Of a DNA stretch of 38,717 nucleotides, positions 8,310-16,642 are shown in pieces (position 1 is the stretch's first letter; each line of letters opens with the position of its first letter). This DNA is from Porticoccaceae bacterium (GTDB taxonomy: Bacteria > Pseudomonadota > Gammaproteobacteria > Pseudomonadales > Porticoccaceae). The translations under genes were made by a program, and so were the position numbers. Location of the stretch: NCBI GenBank assembly GCA_002691825.1, contig NZIZ01000021.1:44632-83348 (forward strand), written 5' to 3'. The notes under the pieces are model-generated. The model made no database searches, was not told where the DNA came from, and saw nothing but the letters and a program-made list of their open reading frames with translations.

Positions 8310-8384
8310 CACTCGCTGCGAGGCCGTTCATTTAGGACATGCGAATTAGGTGATTCGTCAGCGTCCTGATTCTATCAGCGAGTG
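8310..8384. repeat. Nested inverted-repeat structure in a convergent intergenic gap
   Basis: Three helices nest in one 75-base unit. The outer helix is CACTCGCTG (8310-8318) with CAGCGAGTG (8376-8384), 9 bp. The middle one is 8332-8338 with 8363-8369, with AGGAC/GTCCT as its core. The apical one is CGAAT (8342-8346) with ATTCG (8353-8357) and a 6-base loop. It lies between the ends of the hydratase gene and the minus-strand ORF 8392-8712. There is no T run, so a plain terminator is a poor fit. It could be a structured 3' end, a small RNA or a repeat-family member. Confidence 0.55.
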
Positions 8385-8391
8385 TTATTTA

Positions 8392-8712
8392 TCAGTTGAT
8401 CTGATTGGTAGGGCGGCGAAATTTAGCCGCACTGACGTGGCGCACCACTGTGCCGGTTTCTGAGTGAAAATGAGTCCTTTTACAAATCCTGTCAAGATGG
8501 AGAATCGCCTCCATTCGACCGAGGCTAGAGGCTGTTGAGGTCATGGGAAATAAGGCACATGCAGCACGCATGATATCAGGCAAAGCGTGCCTTGGATTCC
8601 CAGCCATGAGGGTGCCGATCAATCGGATTTGCGTTTGTGTTAGGAGGGTGCCAATATCATATTGCTTTTGGTGGTCAAGGCTGCTGCCGGTGGAGTGATC
8701 GGTGATTTGCAT
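8392..8712 (-). CDS. Hypothetical protein, not recognised
   Basis: An ORF of 106 codons whose composition looks like real protein: 'LIGTLMAGNPRHALPDIMRAACALFP', then 'ASSLGRMEAILHLDRICKRTHFHSETGTVVRHVSAAKFRRP'. The second half is rich in His and Arg. I do not recognise a family. There is no good ribosome site before the ATG at 8712. It converges with the enoyl-CoA hydratase gene and diverges from the glutathione S-transferase gene. It may be a small conserved gene, the remnant of a larger one, or a chance ORF; comparison with relatives would decide. Confidence 0.4.
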   Translation of the reverse strand: MQITDHSTGSSLDHQKQYDIGTLLTQTQIRLIGTLMAGNPRHALPDIMRAACALFPMTSTASSLGRMEAILHLDRICKRTHFHSETGTVVRHVSAAKFRRPTNQIN

Positions 8713-8808
8713 GCTAACGCTGGTTTAGGTGGCGGCCGATAATGTTTTATTTGAAATAGCGGCTGGCTAGTAACTAATGAATCCTTTTATGGGAGGTTAA
8801 GGTTATAG

Positions 8809-9420
8809 ATGGCTTTGAAGTTATGGCATTGCAGTTTATCTCGATCGATTAGGCCGCTGTGGACGATGGAGGAGATGGGGCTTGACTATGAGTTGGTTTG
8901 CATGAAATTTCCCCCTCGTTTTCTTCATCCTGGGTACACCGATATAAATCCTATTGGCACAGTGCCTTTTTTTACTGACGGTTTTGTCGAGATGACTGAG
9001 TCGTCTGGTATCAGCCAGTATCTTGTAGACCGATATGGCCCTACCTCACTCTCAGTTCGTCCGGATGAGCGAGACTATGGCCTCTATTTGAATTGGCTGC
9101 ACCGAAGCGATGCAACTCTTACTTTTCCACAGACATTGGTGTTACGTTATTCACAATTGGAGCCGGAAGAGCGGCGCCATAAGCAGGTAGTACAGGATTA
9201 TTCTCAGTGGTTTTATTCTCGATTACGATCTCTAGAGAGCATGGTGAGTAAGCGAGAGTTTTTATGTTCGGATCGATTTACCATTGCCGATATAAGTGTC
9301 GGTTTCGCGCTTTTGATGGCGGAAACTTTGGGACTCCATGAGGGATTCAAACAGCACACCTCGGCCTATTATGCACGCCTTAAGATACGTCCTGCATACA
9401 TTAAAGCATGTTCGTTGTGA
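8809..9420 (+). CDS. Glutathione S-transferase family protein
   Basis: The 203-aa protein has the two-domain GST layout. The thioredoxin-like N-domain starts 'LKLWHCSLSRSIRPLWTMEEMGLDYELV' and includes the cis-Pro loop 'NPIGTVPFFTDG' and the glutathione-binding 'MTESSGISQYLVDRYG'. The helical C-domain contains the N-capping motif region 'FLCSDRFTIADISVGFAL'. The Ser in 'CSLSRS' is the likely catalytic position. Length is normal (200-220 aa). A GGGAGG/TAAGG site lies before the ATG. GSTs of this kind conjugate electrophiles or isomerise thiol adducts; the substrate is unknown. It is followed by a dead esterase gene. Confidence 0.88.
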   Translation: MALKLWHCSLSRSIRPLWTMEEMGLDYELVCMKFPPRFLHPGYTDINPIGTVPFFTDGFVEMTESSGISQYLVDRYGPTSLSVRPDERDYGLYLNWLHRSDATLTFPQTLVLRYSQLEPEERRHKQVVQDYSQWFYSRLRSLESMVSKREFLCSDRFTIADISVGFALLMAETLGLHEGFKQHTSAYYARLKIRPAYIKACSL

Positions 9421-9515
9421 TCATCCTCATCAATTTCTTCAATTGATTATGAATTTTCCGTAGCTAATGAACGCTTCTTATTTCGGAATATCCCTTTTAA
9501 ACGCGCGCGAAATCC

Positions 9516-10580
9516 GTGGGCCAACTATTTGTAAATTTGATGTTCGGTATTGCACTATATGGATCCCTGTTTGTACCAGTTGAGCCCAAAACTCGCGTGA
9601 CGATCGAGCCTGGTACTCTGATCGGTGCCAATAGTGGCGGTGCTCAGGCAATAAGTGGTATCCCATCTGCTACGCAAGCGATCAGAGAATTATCATTCAC
9701 TTCAGCCATACAAGCACCCTAGTCGAAGTGGGAAAATGTTGACTGTTGAATTTGGTGCCAGCTGCTTGTGGAGCGTTTACCCAAAATTTTCGCCCTCGCT
9801 GAGAATGATGTCATATCGATCGAAGAACTGTCTATCCAATATTATCTGGACTCCCAAACTTTATAAAGATCAGCTTATGCCGGTCACTATTCATATCCGT
9901 TGTGTAAGCTTTAAAAGTCACTCATCTGGTATGAGGAGTGCAGATAGAACGAACTCTTGCGAGGTATTGAACTATCGTTGTATTGTCTAATTTAAGCTTA
10001 AAGTGTTTCAATGCTCAGCAACGCCGGAACTATCGGAGGGGCATGGGTTTGGGAGTTCGAATTATTTGGCTCTGGATAAAAATTCGACCCTCAATTGGAT
10101 CTGGCAGAATATTTTTCTATCTGGTGGAGACCCTGATAACGTCAAGTTGATTTGTAACCCTGGCGGAAGTACGGTGGCTCACCATCTGCAGACAAGTCTT
10201 CTTGCAGATCGACTCTTCAATAAATTTATAGGGACGGATATGTTTTCTAAGATCAGATTCTATCGTTGTTTCATCTCGGTAAATGGTCCACGGTTCCTTT
10301 GCTGATTAGTTACAACTAGGACGGGGTACTATTGAGGCATTGTATCCAAGGAATCGAGTCTCCTGTTGAGATCACTTCAGTGAGATAATCCATGCCATAT
10401 GTGGTGCCGCCGCCCCTTATCAAATCGCTTTGGATTTGTAAGAGGAAGAGTCGACTGAACTATGCAAAGAATAATAACGGGAATAATCCAGTGTTTGGAT
10501 TACTAATAGTTGGAAAAAAAGTAGAGAGTTCGGAGGCCTTATATGATTTTACTACTTTGTTCATCAGCAAAGTGCCTTAA
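9516..10580 (+). pseudogene. Type-B carboxylesterase, multiply frameshifted and deleted
   Basis: Pieces of a carboxylesterase run in order through several plus-strand frames. There is an N-terminal hydrophobic stretch 'FGIALYGSLFVP', then 'TRVTIEPGTLIGANSGGAQAISGIP' (the usual G-x-xxG...GIPYA start), 'KNCLSNIIWTPK' (from EDCLYLNIW), 'NYLALDKNSTLNWIWQNIFLSGGDPDNVKLICNPGGS' (the nucleophile elbow, where the expected GxSxG has become CNPGGS, losing the Ser), and a C-terminal 'NNNGNNPVFG' (from tGNPNNP). Total span is about 1.07 kb against about 1.5 kb for an intact gene, so part of the middle, including the acid/His region, is missing. The ORF-track items 9516, 9655, 10003 and 10392 are its fragments. 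A second, less damaged esterase lies at 17020-18952. Confidence 0.85.
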
Positions 10581-11015
10581 CTGGGAGATAACTAGGAGCG
10601 CATCAGTCAGCCCAACTTATATTTAGCTTCGGAAATTAAATTCTACTCATTTTACGGCTCTGTGACTCCAAGGTCTGTTGATTAGTTATTGTTCGTGTGT
10701 TGTGAGGCTCAAAGATTCAGCTGATAAAAAGCTAAGAGTCAAAGAGACCCTTTCATGGCAATGGTTCGCAGGAAATAATACAGACCTATTAGATCGACAT
10801 TCAACCTAATACCAATCGATATTTTCATAGACGAGGTGATCTCACTTTGACATGTACTCTTGATCCGATAACGTTTTATGTGATTTGTAATAAGAATTCA
10901 TGATAAGAGATATAGTTTTTTTGTATGATTGAGTAGTAAGAATTAATATATACTTAAGAGCAACAGTGCTGTCATGTCGTTTGTCTGAAGTATAAAGTCA
11001 TCAGGAGGAGTTTCG
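10581..11015. other. Intergenic region upstream of the acyl-CoA dehydrogenase pair
   Basis: About 435 bases with no protein-like frame. It must contain the promoter for the dehydrogenase pair. A TATACT at 10949-10954 is a candidate -10, but no convincing -35 is spaced correctly, so I do not call a promoter. Confidence 0.4.
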
Positions 11016-12209
11016 ATGGATATAACGTTCACTAAAGAGGATTTGGCGTTTCGCGATGAGGTACGCGACTTCTTTGCCACTGAGTATGATTCCTCAGTGG
11101 CAGGAGGCTTGAATTTAGCAACTATCAGCGATGGTATTTCCTACAAAGAAGCAATCGTGACATGGCAAAAGAAGCTTTATGCAAAAGGCTGGATTGCTCC
11201 CAGTTGGCCGGTAGAGTACGGCGGTGCTGGCTGGTCCATAACCCAAAAATTTATTTTTGAGACTGAGCGCGGGGCTGCGGGGATCCCAGCTGTCATTCCC
11301 TTCGGGCTAAACATGGTTGCGCCGGTTATATACACTTTCGGAAATGAAGAGCAAAAGAAAAGATTTTTACCCCGAATACTCTCTAGTGATGACTGGTGGT
11401 GTCAAGGCTATTCTGAGCCCGGAGCGGGATCTGATTTGGCAGCTTTGAGTACTTCTGCAGATTTGGTTGATGGACAGTACTTGGTCAACGGCCATAAGAT
11501 CTGGACATCATATGCACAATATGCTGACTGGATCTTTTGCTTGGTTCGCACGAGCAAGGAGACGCGAAAGCAACAGGGTATAAGCTTTTTACTTATTGAC
11601 ATGAAAACTCCTGGGATTAGTGTCAAACCAATAGTGACTATTGATGGGAGACACCATCTCAATGAGGTGATGTTTGAAGATGTGTGGGTGCCGCTTGAGA
11701 ACCTAATTGGTGAGCAGGACAAGGGTTGGACCTATGCAAAAGCGCTTTTGGCGCATGAACGCACTGGTATGGCCGAGGTGGCCGACTCAAAGCGGGCTTT
11801 CTCGGAATTAAAGGAGCGCGCAAAACACGAAGTTAATGGGGGTCGCGCAATGATTGATGACCCAGTTTTTCAGATGCGAATGTCAGATGTTGAGACGGAG
11901 CTTATGGCGCTTGAGTATACTGAACTTCGCGTATTAGCCGCGATGGCCGAGGGAGGCACCCCAGGGCCTGAGTCCTCTTTGCTTAAGATTAAGGGAACAG
12001 AGATAACTCAATCAATACAGGAGCTTCAACTGCAACTAGCTGCATATTATGGAAGTGGAATTCCAAGCGATGGGCAAAAGGATGGATATGGACATGATTT
12101 TGCTGAAGAAGCTCGTTGCGGATACCTTTTTGGACGTGCAGCAACAATATATGGAGGTTCTAACGAGGTGCAGCGCAATGTTATAGCTAAGATGGTTTTA
12201 GGGGTGTAG
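11016..12209 (+). CDS. Acyl-CoA dehydrogenase, large subunit type (PimC-like)
   Basis: A 397-aa acyl-CoA dehydrogenase fold. It shows an N-terminal helical domain ('DITFTKEDLAFRDEVRDFF'), the FAD/substrate segment 'WWCQGYSEPGAGSDLAAL', the beta-domain 'GHKIWTSYAQYADWIFCLVRT' and a C-terminal 'IYGGSNEVQRNVIAKMVLG'. At the site where MCAD-type enzymes carry the catalytic Glu (Y-E-G) this protein has Y379-G380, so the base is not there; it may lie elsewhere or be supplied through the partner. The sequence resembles PimC, the large subunit of pimeloyl-CoA dehydrogenase, and related alpha2beta2 enzymes. AGGAGGAG lies 5 bases before the ATG. The second subunit follows after 23 bases, so the pair is one operon and probably one flavoenzyme oxidising an acyl-CoA to the 2-enoyl-CoA. 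Confidence 0.88.
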   Translation: MDITFTKEDLAFRDEVRDFFATEYDSSVAGGLNLATISDGISYKEAIVTWQKKLYAKGWIAPSWPVEYGGAGWSITQKFIFETERGAAGIPAVIPFGLNMVAPVIYTFGNEEQKKRFLPRILSSDDWWCQGYSEPGAGSDLAALSTSADLVDGQYLVNGHKIWTSYAQYADWIFCLVRTSKETRKQQGISFLLIDMKTPGISVKPIVTIDGRHHLNEVMFEDVWVPLENLIGEQDKGWTYAKALLAHERTGMAEVADSKRAFSELKERAKHEVNGGRAMIDDPVFQMRMSDVETELMALEYTELRVLAAMAEGGTPGPESSLLKIKGTEITQSIQELQLQLAAYYGSGIPSDGQKDGYGHDFAEEARCGYLFGRAATIYGGSNEVQRNVIAKMVLGV

Positions 12210-12232
12210 CCGACTTTGAGGAGAGAAAAATC

Positions 12233-13387
12233 ATGAATTTCCAACTCAGTGATGAACAGGCGATGTTGCAGAACAGTGTTGCAAGGTATATAAAAGACCA
12301 ATATAACTTTGATACAAGGCGAAAAATTATATCATCACAAAAAGGAATGAGTTCTGAATTGTGGACAATCTTTTCTGAACTTGGATGGCTATCGATACCC
12401 TTTTCAGAGGACTATGGCGGCTATGGCGGTGGCAATGAAGACGTCGCGGTCATTATGGAAGAGCTGGGGAAGGGAATAGTGGTTGAGCCGTTTGTGCCAA
12501 CTGTGTTGTTGTTTGGTGGCCTGTTGTCGCATTGCGGAAATAATATTGTTGCTGCAGATCTTATTCCGAAGATCATTGAAGGAAGCTGTCAGGGCGCGTT
12601 TGCTTATCTTGAACGACAGTCACGATTTGAGATTACCGACATGAAGACGAAGGCAACGCCTTTAGAGAAGGGGTGGAGTATAGATGGTTCGAAGTCCATT
12701 GTCTTGAATGGCTCCAATGCGACGCACATTATTGTGGCGGCACGAACATCCGGTGGTCAGCACGATTCGTCGGGGATCAGCCTGTTTATGGTTGATGCGG
12801 ACTCACAAGGAATCTCAATCCTCCCTTACGGAATGATGGACGGTCACAAGGCTGCAAATATAATCTTTGACGGTGTGAATGTTTCGGATGATGCAATACT
12901 AGGTAGTTTGGACGAAGGTATGAGCATTGTGGAAAATATTATGCCACAGGTGTTAATCGGTCTCTGCGCAGAGTCAGTAGGAATTATGAGCGTACTAAAT
13001 GATGCCACAATCGCTTACACGAAGACGCGCCAGCAATTTGGTGTTCCAATAAGTTCTTTTCAAGCCCTCCAGCACCGCATGGTAGATAATTTTATGGCAG
13101 CTGAACAGGCAAGATCCATGGTGTATCGAGCATTGTGTGCTTTCGGCGACGGTAGCCTTGAAGTTGAGAACGAACGAATGCGCTCACTGCATGCTATGAA
13201 AATTGCAGTGGCGAGGTCTTCGAAGATGATCGGAGAGGAGGCAATCCAGATTCATGGAGGGATGGGAATGACCGATGAACTAAATATAGGTCACTATGTA
13301 AAGAGGCTCATGACTATAAATCTCATGTTTGGGGATGGGGATTACCACCAGAGAAAATTTAATCAGATAAGCTACTGTGCGGCATAG
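12233..13387 (+). CDS. Acyl-CoA dehydrogenase, small subunit type (PimD-like)
   Basis: A 384-aa second acyl-CoA dehydrogenase with an N-terminal domain 'NFQLSDEQAMLQNSVARYI', a 'DYGGYGGGNEDVAVIMEELGKG' segment, 'TKTRQQFGVPISSFQALQHRMVDNF' and the FAD-contact 'AIQIHGGMGMTDELNIGHYVKRL'. It ends in 'FGDGDYHQRKF' instead of the usual Y-E-G-T motif. It looks like PimD and other small subunits of heterotetrameric dehydrogenases. A GAGGAGAG site lies upstream and the gap to the large-subunit gene is 23 bases, so translation and assembly together are likely. The gene before the pair is a dead esterase and the gene after it converges. Confidence 0.88.
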   Translation: MNFQLSDEQAMLQNSVARYIKDQYNFDTRRKIISSQKGMSSELWTIFSELGWLSIPFSEDYGGYGGGNEDVAVIMEELGKGIVVEPFVPTVLLFGGLLSHCGNNIVAADLIPKIIEGSCQGAFAYLERQSRFEITDMKTKATPLEKGWSIDGSKSIVLNGSNATHIIVAARTSGGQHDSSGISLFMVDADSQGISILPYGMMDGHKAANIIFDGVNVSDDAILGSLDEGMSIVENIMPQVLIGLCAESVGIMSVLNDATIAYTKTRQQFGVPISSFQALQHRMVDNFMAAEQARSMVYRALCAFGDGSLEVENERMRSLHAMKIAVARSSKMIGEEAIQIHGGMGMTDELNIGHYVKRLMTINLMFGDGDYHQRKFNQISYCAA

Positions 13388-13464
13388 TCTGCGTTTTGAG
13401 CCCATTAACATTATTGTCAATAAAAAATCATGCTCTGACACTGCAACAAATCAGCCTTGGATAG

Positions 13465-14448
13465 TTAAGATGCGGCTGCTGAGAATCCAGAAAGACGTGA
13501 ACTTATTATCTCCTCCGCCTCTACCATGATTCGTTTGATAAGTGCTTCGACGCTTGGCGAATCATCGATTAAACCCGCGACCATACCGCAAGACCAAGCT
13601 CCTGCGTCCATATCCCCATCCGCCATAATTTTTGGATAGATGCCAGCTACCTCATCGATAACATCCTCGAATGCCAGTTTGTCACCGAGCGTTTTTTCTT
13701 TTTCGAGGAGTCTAGTGACAGCGGCATTCTTTAGGACGCGCTCCGTATTGCGCAGTGGACGCATTACCAGAGCGGTGTCAAGTTCAGAGGCGTCTATAAT
13801 GGCTTGTTTTACGTTCGGATGAACCGGTGCCTCTTCCGTGGCAACAAACCGAGTGCCCATATTTATGCCCTCTGCACCGAGAGATAGAGCAGCCACCAAG
13901 CTGCGTGCATCAGCCATTCCGCCGGATGCAACAAAAGGTATTGTCAGCTCATCAGCGGCCCTCGGCAGTAAGATAAAATTTGGTATGTCATCCTCCCCCG
14001 GATGCCCACCACATTCAAAGCCATCGACCGAGACCGCATCGCAACCAATTCTCTCTGCTTTCAGGGAATGACGCACTGATGTGCATTTATGTATCACTTT
14101 TACGCCAGCGTCTTTTAGCATTGGCAACCATTTCTGGGGATTATTACCAGCTGTTTCCACAACGGTCACACCGCCCGCTATAATTGCCCTAAACATCTCT
14201 TCGTAGTTTGGTGGCGTCAGGCTCGGCAAGAAGGTCATGTTCACTCCGAAAGGTTTGTTTGTCATCTGTCGGCAACGAGCTATCTCTTTAGCCAATTTCT
14301 CCGGGGTACCTTGGGTGAGACCAGTTATTATCCCGAGGCCGCCGGCATTTGAAACAGCTGCAGCCAGTTCCGCAAAGCCGACATAATGCATTCCGCCCTG
14401 GATAATTGGATGTTTTATCCCAAATAATTCAGTGATCCGTGTTTTCAT
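13465..14448 (-). CDS. Nitronate monooxygenase / 2-nitropropane dioxygenase family flavoprotein
   Basis: The 327-aa protein has the TIM-barrel FMN fold of this family. It begins 'RITELFGIKHPIIQGGMHYVGFAELAAAVSNAGGLGII', carries the His-containing loop 'VSVDGFECGGHPGEDDIP' at the place of the catalytic His region, and has phosphate-binding Gly-rich strands 'PFVASGGMADARSLVAALSLGAEGINMGTRF'. Many members act on nitronates, but others reduce quinones or 2-enoyl thioesters; next to acyl-CoA genes, the latter roles cannot be excluded. The ATG at 14448 follows an AGGA site. It converges with the dehydrogenase pair, with only 77 bases between them. Confidence 0.87.
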   Translation of the reverse strand: MKTRITELFGIKHPIIQGGMHYVGFAELAAAVSNAGGLGIITGLTQGTPEKLAKEIARCRQMTNKPFGVNMTFLPSLTPPNYEEMFRAIIAGGVTVVETAGNNPQKWLPMLKDAGVKVIHKCTSVRHSLKAERIGCDAVSVDGFECGGHPGEDDIPNFILLPRAADELTIPFVASGGMADARSLVAALSLGAEGINMGTRFVATEEAPVHPNVKQAIIDASELDTALVMRPLRNTERVLKNAAVTRLLEKEKTLGDKLAFEDVIDEVAGIYPKIMADGDMDAGAWSCGMVAGLIDDSPSVEALIKRIMVEAEEIISSRLSGFSAAAS

Positions 14449-14585
14449 GGTGCGTCCTGTATTTCAGTATTTAATCGGTAAGTATAACTCACTTTGGGGC
14501 TATGAAACATATCGGGACTCTACATAAACTATACCTAACTCTTATATAATCAAAGGCAGTAGCTATTGCAACGATAGCTCTGAAA

Positions 14586-14631
14586 TATGATTTTTTTTAT
14601 AGGATTGGGAATGTTGATAAAAAAAATCATA
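14586..14631. repeat. Long AT-rich palindromic hairpin in a divergent intergenic region
   Basis: A perfect 15-bp stem (TATGA plus T8 plus AT, pairing with AT plus A8 plus TCATA) encloses a 16-base loop. After a short bulge GAAA/TTTC adds further pairs outside. It sits between two genes that both start away from it, so it is not at any transcript's end and a terminator role is unlikely. It lies 138 bases before the BI-1-like gene and about the same distance from the nitronate monooxygenase start. A regulator site, a structured leader or a repeat are possible readings. Confidence 0.5.
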
Positions 14632-14768
14632 GTATTTCGAATTCCATAGTACCGATAGGCTCCGTATAATGGTTGCGATACGGGTCGGCTCGTTTGGGAT
14701 CCTAAGCGATAACAGCGGACTTTTTTGTTGGTCTTTTTAAAAGGAACGAATTACAAGGAAGCATTGCA

Positions 14769-15554
14769 ATGTCTAACCATAACGCTCTTCAAACTTTTGG
14801 TCGCTCTGGAAACCCTGCTCTGAGTGACGCTACGTTTAGTGATGAAGCTAAAAATTTTCGCCCTCACGTTAAAGATCTGGGTGTGATGACCCTAGAGGGG
14901 ACGGTGAATAAGACCGGGGTCCTTCTTTTTCTTGTGGTGCTTTCGGCCTCTTACACATGGAATCTTTTTTTTCGAAGCGGTGACGCCTCAAGTGTCATGC
15001 CCCTCATGATGATTGGGGGGATTGGCGGATTTATCATGGCGCTTGTCACAGTTTTCAAGAAGCACTGGTCCGGTACGACAGCACCAATTTATGCTTTACT
15101 AGAGGGTCTTTTGTTGGGCGGTATATCTGCGATTTATGAGGCGCAATTTCAGGGAATTGTGATACAGGCAATTGGATTAACTTTGGGAACCCTTGCGTCA
15201 CTACTTTTTCTTTACAAAACAGGAATTGTGAAGCCAACCGAAAATTTTCGACTGATGATCGTTTCAGCGACCATGGGTATCGGTGTGTTGTACTTTGTTA
15301 GCATGGTTATGAGTATTTTCGGAGCTGGAATTGGCTTTATTCATTCAAATGGTATTTTTGGAATTGGCTTTAGCTTGTTCGTGGTAGCGATCGCTGCACT
15401 CAACTTAGTACTTGATTTTGATTTTATCGAGATGGGAGCCGAGCAAGGAGCACCAAAATATATGGAGTGGTTCGGTGCGTTTTCATTAATGGTGACGCTT
15501 ATTTGGTTGTACCTAGAGATGTTAAGGCTGCTGGCTAAACTGAGAAGCCGTTGA
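14769..15554 (+). CDS. Bax inhibitor-1/YccA-like integral membrane protein
   Basis: A 261-aa membrane protein. A soluble N-terminal tail of about 45 residues ('...EGTVNKTGVLLFLVVLSASYTWNLFF') is followed by about seven hydrophobic helices, including 'LLLGGISAIYEAQFQGIVIQAIGLTLGTLASLLFLY' and the conserved 'LNLVLDFDFIEMGAEQGAPKYMEWFGAFSLMVTLIWLYLEMLRLLAKL'. The acidic D-F-D-F-I-E and M-E-W-F-GA-LMVTLIWLYLE parts are the signature of the bacterial Bax1-I (YccA/TMBIM) group, whose characterised relatives are pH-gated cation (Ca2+) leak channels. An AAGGAAG site precedes the ATG. Its stop overlaps the ATG of the next small membrane gene. Confidence 0.88.
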   Translation: MSNHNALQTFGRSGNPALSDATFSDEAKNFRPHVKDLGVMTLEGTVNKTGVLLFLVVLSASYTWNLFFRSGDASSVMPLMMIGGIGGFIMALVTVFKKHWSGTTAPIYALLEGLLLGGISAIYEAQFQGIVIQAIGLTLGTLASLLFLYKTGIVKPTENFRLMIVSATMGIGVLYFVSMVMSIFGAGIGFIHSNGIFGIGFSLFVVAIAALNLVLDFDFIEMGAEQGAPKYMEWFGAFSLMVTLIWLYLEMLRLLAKLRSR

Positions 15555-15760
15555 TGGACTTAAATAGCCTCGTTTTTGGTATTATTTCTGCATGCTCATT
15601 GGCGATTTTTTTCTATATAGGACGCTTTAAAGCCTCGAGAAGCCAGCTGGACCGTGAGGATCGTATTGATTGGTCAACACGGAAATTTTCCGTTTGGAAG
15701 ATTTTTCTTTATAGTGTCGGGGGAGTTTCGGCACTGATATTGTTGACATACTTTTTATGA
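15554..15760 (+). CDS. Small two-helix membrane protein, unknown
   Basis: This 68-aa protein has two hydrophobic segments ('LVFGIISACSLAIFFYIGRF' and 'IFLYSVGGVSALILLTYFL') around a charged loop 'RSQLDREDRIDWSTRKFS'. Its ATG overlaps the stop of the BI-1-like gene as TGATG, a sign of translational coupling, so I prefer it to the TTG at 15551. I do not recognise a family. The context suggests it is co-made with, and perhaps assists, the BI-1-like protein. Confidence 0.65.
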   Translation: MDLNSLVFGIISACSLAIFFYIGRFKASRSQLDREDRIDWSTRKFSVWKIFLYSVGGVSALILLTYFL

Positions 15761-15807
15761 TAAAAATCAACTTGCCGTGATATTCAGAAACATCTGACAA
15801 AGGAAAT

Positions 15808-16194
15808 GTGTTGGAAAATATTCCTATATTATTACATGGAGCCGTTGCTGGATTGATTTTATACCAAAGTGCTATTGTGGCACCTAACGTATTTCTGCTA
15901 CTGCCACCAGAGAATAGTTCACTGATTCTCAGAACAGTTTTTCCAAGTTTTTTTCTTACAATCTTAGTACTATCGTTGTTAAGTAGCTTGTGTTCGCTCC
16001 TTTATTTAAATTGGTCAACTGCAGTTATCGGTGGAGTTTCTGCCTCACTGTCAATGGTGGCTTATCTTATGATTCCCATCACCAATAGGAGTCGCGATGA
16101 GGGGAATAATGAGCAATTCAATCGTCTACATCTCTTGAGTGTAGTGATAACTCTGATAATCCTATTACTTAGTATCTCAGTAGCTTTGCTATAA
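15808..16194 (+). CDS. DUF4149/TMEM205-like membrane protein
   Basis: The 128-aa protein has four predicted membrane helices. Marks of the DUF4149-like group are the 'VAPNVFLLLPPENSSLILRTVFPSFFLTILV' N-half and the C-terminal motif 'PITNRSRDEGNNEQFNRLHLLSVVITLI', where a charged loop leads into a helix opening with F-x-R-L-H-x-L-S-V-V. Biochemical function of the family is unknown. AAGGAA lies close upstream; GTG 15808 or TTG 15811 could both start it. It follows the small membrane gene by 47 bases and likely shares its transcript. Confidence 0.65.
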   Translation: MLENIPILLHGAVAGLILYQSAIVAPNVFLLLPPENSSLILRTVFPSFFLTILVLSLLSSLCSLLYLNWSTAVIGGVSASLSMVAYLMIPITNRSRDEGNNEQFNRLHLLSVVITLIILLLSISVALL

Positions 16195-16642
16195 AGAAGG
16201 TTTAGAAATTCTGCTTTGATGCACACCGGACCGGTAAAGTACATACATATCTCTTTATGATAGTACTCCTATTGATAATTATTGATTCAAATGTGAGCAC
16301 ATCAAGAGTACCTCGGTATCGAGCTTTTGGAGCACCATTGTAGAATAAAAGGTAAAGTCTGACGCCTCCAAACCAAGGTATTCCTATGTTTCCTTCAGTT
16401 CTATTGATCTAATGCTGCCCTCATATTTTCGCTCTAAAAATATGTTGATTTTTAAAACATAAAAATTTGCGGCAATTAATAAAAAGCTTACACCGACAGA
16501 GGAGTTTGTGAAAGATATCCAACTCCAAAGCTTGATCGAGCATTGATTTAAGTCAGCTCCAAATGGATGAACCATGGAGTATTAAATGGGATCTGCATCT
16601 AAACTAATAGGTAGATTTGGTCTGAAGAAGGAAAAAATTTCC
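16195..16642. other. Gene-poor region
   Basis: About 450 bases without a convincing gene. ORFs such as 16384..16575 on the minus strand lack a ribosome site and resemble nothing I know. Probably decayed sequence. Confidence 0.45.

Noticed and set aside
8310-8384. Integron attC site
   Set aside because: The size and nested helices resemble attC, but the required core boxes (RYYYAAC and GTTRRRY) are absent at the ends, and no integrase or cassette array is seen.
13640-14183. Three plus-strand ORFs opposite the nitronate monooxygenase gene
   Set aside because: They lie wholly within the opposite coding strand and have no protein-like features or ribosome sites.
14541-14670. TATAAT at 14545 and 14665 as promoters of the BI-1-like gene
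   Set aside because: No -35 element with fitting sequence and spacing was found for either.
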